From assembly GCA_965242745.1 (NCBI GenBank), contig CBDETG010000075.1, positions 1 through 8,417 on the forward strand: 8,417 nucleotides of DNA. Direction: 5' to 3'. This stretch comes from JABAAI01 sp965242745. Lineage in GTDB: Bacteria > Spirochaetota > Leptospiria > Leptospirales > Leptonemataceae. The translations under genes and the position numbers were made by a program. Each line of letters opens with the position of its first letter. Within the stretch, counting starts at the first letter, position 1. The notes beneath the pieces were generated by a model. The model searched no databases. It was not told the origin of the DNA and saw only the letters and a program-made list of their open reading frames with translations. This document shows positions 6,750 to 8,417 of this stretch, one piece after another.

Positions 6750-7566
6750 CCACGGCGCTTACGGCGGCAAGAAATTCAGCGCGCTTCTGGGCTTTAGGGG
6801 GACGCTCTCACGCCAGAGCTACACGAGCAATTTTCTGCATGTCTTGAACTTTCTGCAGGACGCCCGCATCGGCGCACGCCTGAGCTATTGGGAGCTGGCC
6901 AGCGCCTTTGCGCAGGAGCCCTTGTATGAGTATTTTTCTGCGCACAGCGGCAGCGTCTATCTCAGCCCGCAGGAGCCAAGCCTCAGTCTAATGAGGCCCA
7001 GCCTGATTTTTCGCAAGGCGCCCTGGTATCTGCTGGACAAGCCGCCGCTGCATGATGACTCGCTGGTCTACCATCTTTCGCCTGCACATATAATGGAAGA
7101 TCATCTTGCATCATCGCTGGCAAATATCGTAACGGGCGTGCATGTGAGCCTTGCTATATTGGACCAGAGCACCGCCCTGCTGCTAAACCCCGTCACTTAC
7201 TCGCCTGCCTTGCTGGAGCAGTTTGGCCAGCGCATCCTGCCTGTCTATCTGACTGGCGTCAAGCTGGAAAATGACGACGCAAAAAAGCGCAGTCTCAAGG
7301 CCAAGCTGCAAGCGCTGCAAGACGCCCTCTTTGATGCCTTCGTAAAGCGCCCGCGCCATATCAGCGGCACGCTGGAGACGCACTATCTGCCAGAGCTGCG
7401 CAAGGGCATGATCCTGCGCATAGACGAGAGCGCGTACAAGAGCAAGGGGAGCTTGTCGCTCTATGACAAGGTTTTTTATGTCTACGGCGTGAGCAGGAAT
7501 TATGACATGGCGCATGGCGAGGTGCGCCAGAGTCTGCAGGTGAAGTGGGGGAGGAGGAGGGGGTAG
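6748..7566 (+). pseudogene. Probable baseplate hub protein, C-terminal part after the +1 frameshift
   Basis: The frame is open from 6736, downstream of a TAA, to TAG at 7564-7566. No ATG, GTG or TTG occurs until TTG 6844, so independent translation is unlikely. It reads DHGAYGGKKFSALLGFRGTL, then ARLSYWELASAFAQEPLYEYFS and SLMRPSLIFRKAPW. This 'W.ll...aq.P..E.f...lifR..Pf' pattern recurs in tail hub/structural proteins. The C-terminal portion (YLPELRKGMILRIDES...YDKVFYVYGVSRNYDM) resembles the final beta domain of such proteins, where a spacing-and-return motif closes the hub ring. Coding quality does not drop at the junction, so the break is recent, a sequencing error, or a recoding site. 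The last codons fall in a G-rich run (about 7543-7569). Confidence 0.5.
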
Positions 7567-7649
7567 GGAATATTTGCTTTGCAAGCGCAAACATGCCAGA
7601 CAACATGACTAAATAGCTAAAAAATAATAAATCATATCAAGATACAATC
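7567..7649. other. Short intergenic leader between hub and mod genes
   Basis: Base composition changes abruptly from GC-rich to AT-rich after about 7600. An imperfect inverted repeat (TTTGC...GCAAA, 7572-7590) lies after the hub stop but has no T-run behind it, so I do not call a terminator. The A/T-rich stretch before the mod ATG holds TATA-like words (for example TACAAT, 7642-7647) but no convincing promoter or ribosome-binding site. Confidence 0.4.
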
Positions 7650-8378
7650 ATGCGCCTGTACGAAAGATTAAAAAAACAGCTCACAAAAGAGCCCAACTTC
7701 ATAAGCGACGATGGCGAGCTAAAAAAATGGGTAGCGCTAAACAAGGCGCAAAACTTCGATGCCGGGCTGATGGAACTGCTGCTAAGTGACCCAGAGCTAA
7801 AAGAGAAATTTTTTACAGACGCAAAGGGCGTAATGGTGTTCAAGCAAAGCCTCTTTATCGATTTTCTGGAGCAGAAAAACTATCTGAATGACAGCTACAC
7901 CCAATACAAAAACAAGATCGGTCTAAACATTGGCGGAAAATATCTAAAACAGCGCAACGAAGTCGCTCTGGTCTGGCCATTTAAAGATTGCATATTAGAA
8001 GGCGGGCAAAGCCGTGAAGAGCAAAAACGCGAAGAGATTTTCTTTAACGAGATACTGGCGCAGGATGAGATTACGCAGCTACTAGAGCCCAAAGTATTAA
8101 CCAATGCCAAAGTATTTGATAAAGATGGCGAGCATGCCTTTGGCGCTTTCCAGCGCGATGCGGAATTGAACAAAAAAAGAGGCCTGCCAGAAAATACCAT
8201 TACTGACAATCTGATCATCAAAGGCAATAACCTGCTGGCCTTGCATTCGCTGAAGCGAGAGTTTGCAGGCAAGGTGAAGCTGATCTATATCGATCCTCCG
8301 TATAATACGGGCGTTGGTACTTTCAAATACAATGATAATTTTCATCAACTCTACTTGGCTGACTTTTATGAAGAATAG
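7650..8378 (+). CDS. mod: Type III restriction-modification methyltransferase subunit Mod, 5' part, frameshifted
   Basis: ATG 7650 gives MRLYERLKKQLTKEPNFISD, the usual N-terminus of type III Mod. The stretch KNKIGLNIGGKYLKQRNEVALVWPFKDCILEGGQSREEQKREEIFFNEILA also matches this family, as I remember it from Helicobacter and Campylobacter Mod proteins. KGNNLLALHSLKREFAGKVKLIYIDPPYNTG ends in motif IV (DPPY, residues 215-218), the catalytic motif of beta-class N6-adenine methyltransferases, where it precedes the AdoMet-binding motif. Mod recognises the DNA target and methylates one strand; it pairs with Res for cleavage. The frame then runs FKYNDNFHQLYLADFYEE and stops at 8378, whereas the family reads FNHSTWLTFMKNRL. 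The expected sequence is found one frame over. Codons are more A-rich than in the tail genes, suggesting a different origin. Confidence 0.88.
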   Translation: MRLYERLKKQLTKEPNFISDDGELKKWVALNKAQNFDAGLMELLLSDPELKEKFFTDAKGVMVFKQSLFIDFLEQKNYLNDSYTQYKNKIGLNIGGKYLKQRNEVALVWPFKDCILEGGQSREEQKREEIFFNEILAQDEITQLLEPKVLTNAKVFDKDGEHAFGAFQRDAELNKKRGLPENTITDNLIIKGNNLLALHSLKREFAGKVKLIYIDPPYNTGVGTFKYNDNFHQLYLADFYEE

Positions 8379-8417
8379 GTTGGAAGCAGCAAGGGGATTC
8401 TTGAGAGATGATGGCGT
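8347..8417 (+). pseudogene. mod: Out-of-frame continuation of mod (runs off the window)
   Basis: In the +1 frame from 8347 the sequence reads NSTWLTFMKNRLEAARGF and then LRDDG, exactly what follows motif IV in type III Mod proteins, and it is open to the window end. One extra base between about 8341 and 8347 (for example the C of CATCAAC) explains the break. Whether the gene is dead, phase-off or mis-sequenced cannot be told here. Confidence 0.75.

Noticed and set aside
7572..7590. Rho-independent terminator after the hub gene
   Set aside because: The stem is short and imperfect and no T-run follows.

Overview
The window carries contractile-tail phage genes (a prophage, prophage remnant or tailocin-like element) followed by the start of a type III DNA-methyltransferase gene. 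The host is not named by the sequence. The Mod protein resembles the type III Mod proteins I remember from Helicobacter and Campylobacter. AGC serine and ATA isoleucine codons are frequent, and a long poly-G tract of the Campylobacterota contingency-locus kind is present. A Campylobacterota host is therefore my best guess, with low to moderate confidence.

Left third, minus strand, read right to left: baseplate J-like protein (2579-1434), an XkdU/gpI-like end-of-tail protein (1385-837), an 11-base G tract, then a tail-fibre/collar protein that starts at 809 and is still open at the window edge. The three reading frames are in register and separated only by TAG codons.

Centre: about 500 bp of non-coding DNA holds eleven tandem copies of a 46-bp unit (2624-3130) between the minus-strand J gene and a plus-strand tail operon. 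Each of the first ten units carries an extended -10-like motif facing the plus strand.

Plus-strand operon: a long fusion protein with an XkdP-like tail domain, a coiled coil, a LysM-like motif and a gp25-like C-terminus (3166-4875); a gpV-like spike with an apical HIH motif (5099-5686); an orphan ribosome-binding site and start; an antisense fragment of a Mu-F/SPP1-gp7-type head gene (6071-5748); and a probable baseplate hub gene broken by a +1 frameshift (6147-7566).

Right end: a more A-rich type III mod gene (from 7650) with the DPPYNTG motif. It is interrupted by another +1 frameshift near 8346, and the correct frame continues to the window end.

Together the tail genes would build the baseplate: hub, spike, gp25/J wedges, end protein and fibre. 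The split into two divergent blocks, the inverted head-gene scrap and the two frameshifts suggest a rearranged, partly decaying or domesticated element. The G tract just before the fibre gene suggests the receptor-binding part may be, or may once have been, phase variable.
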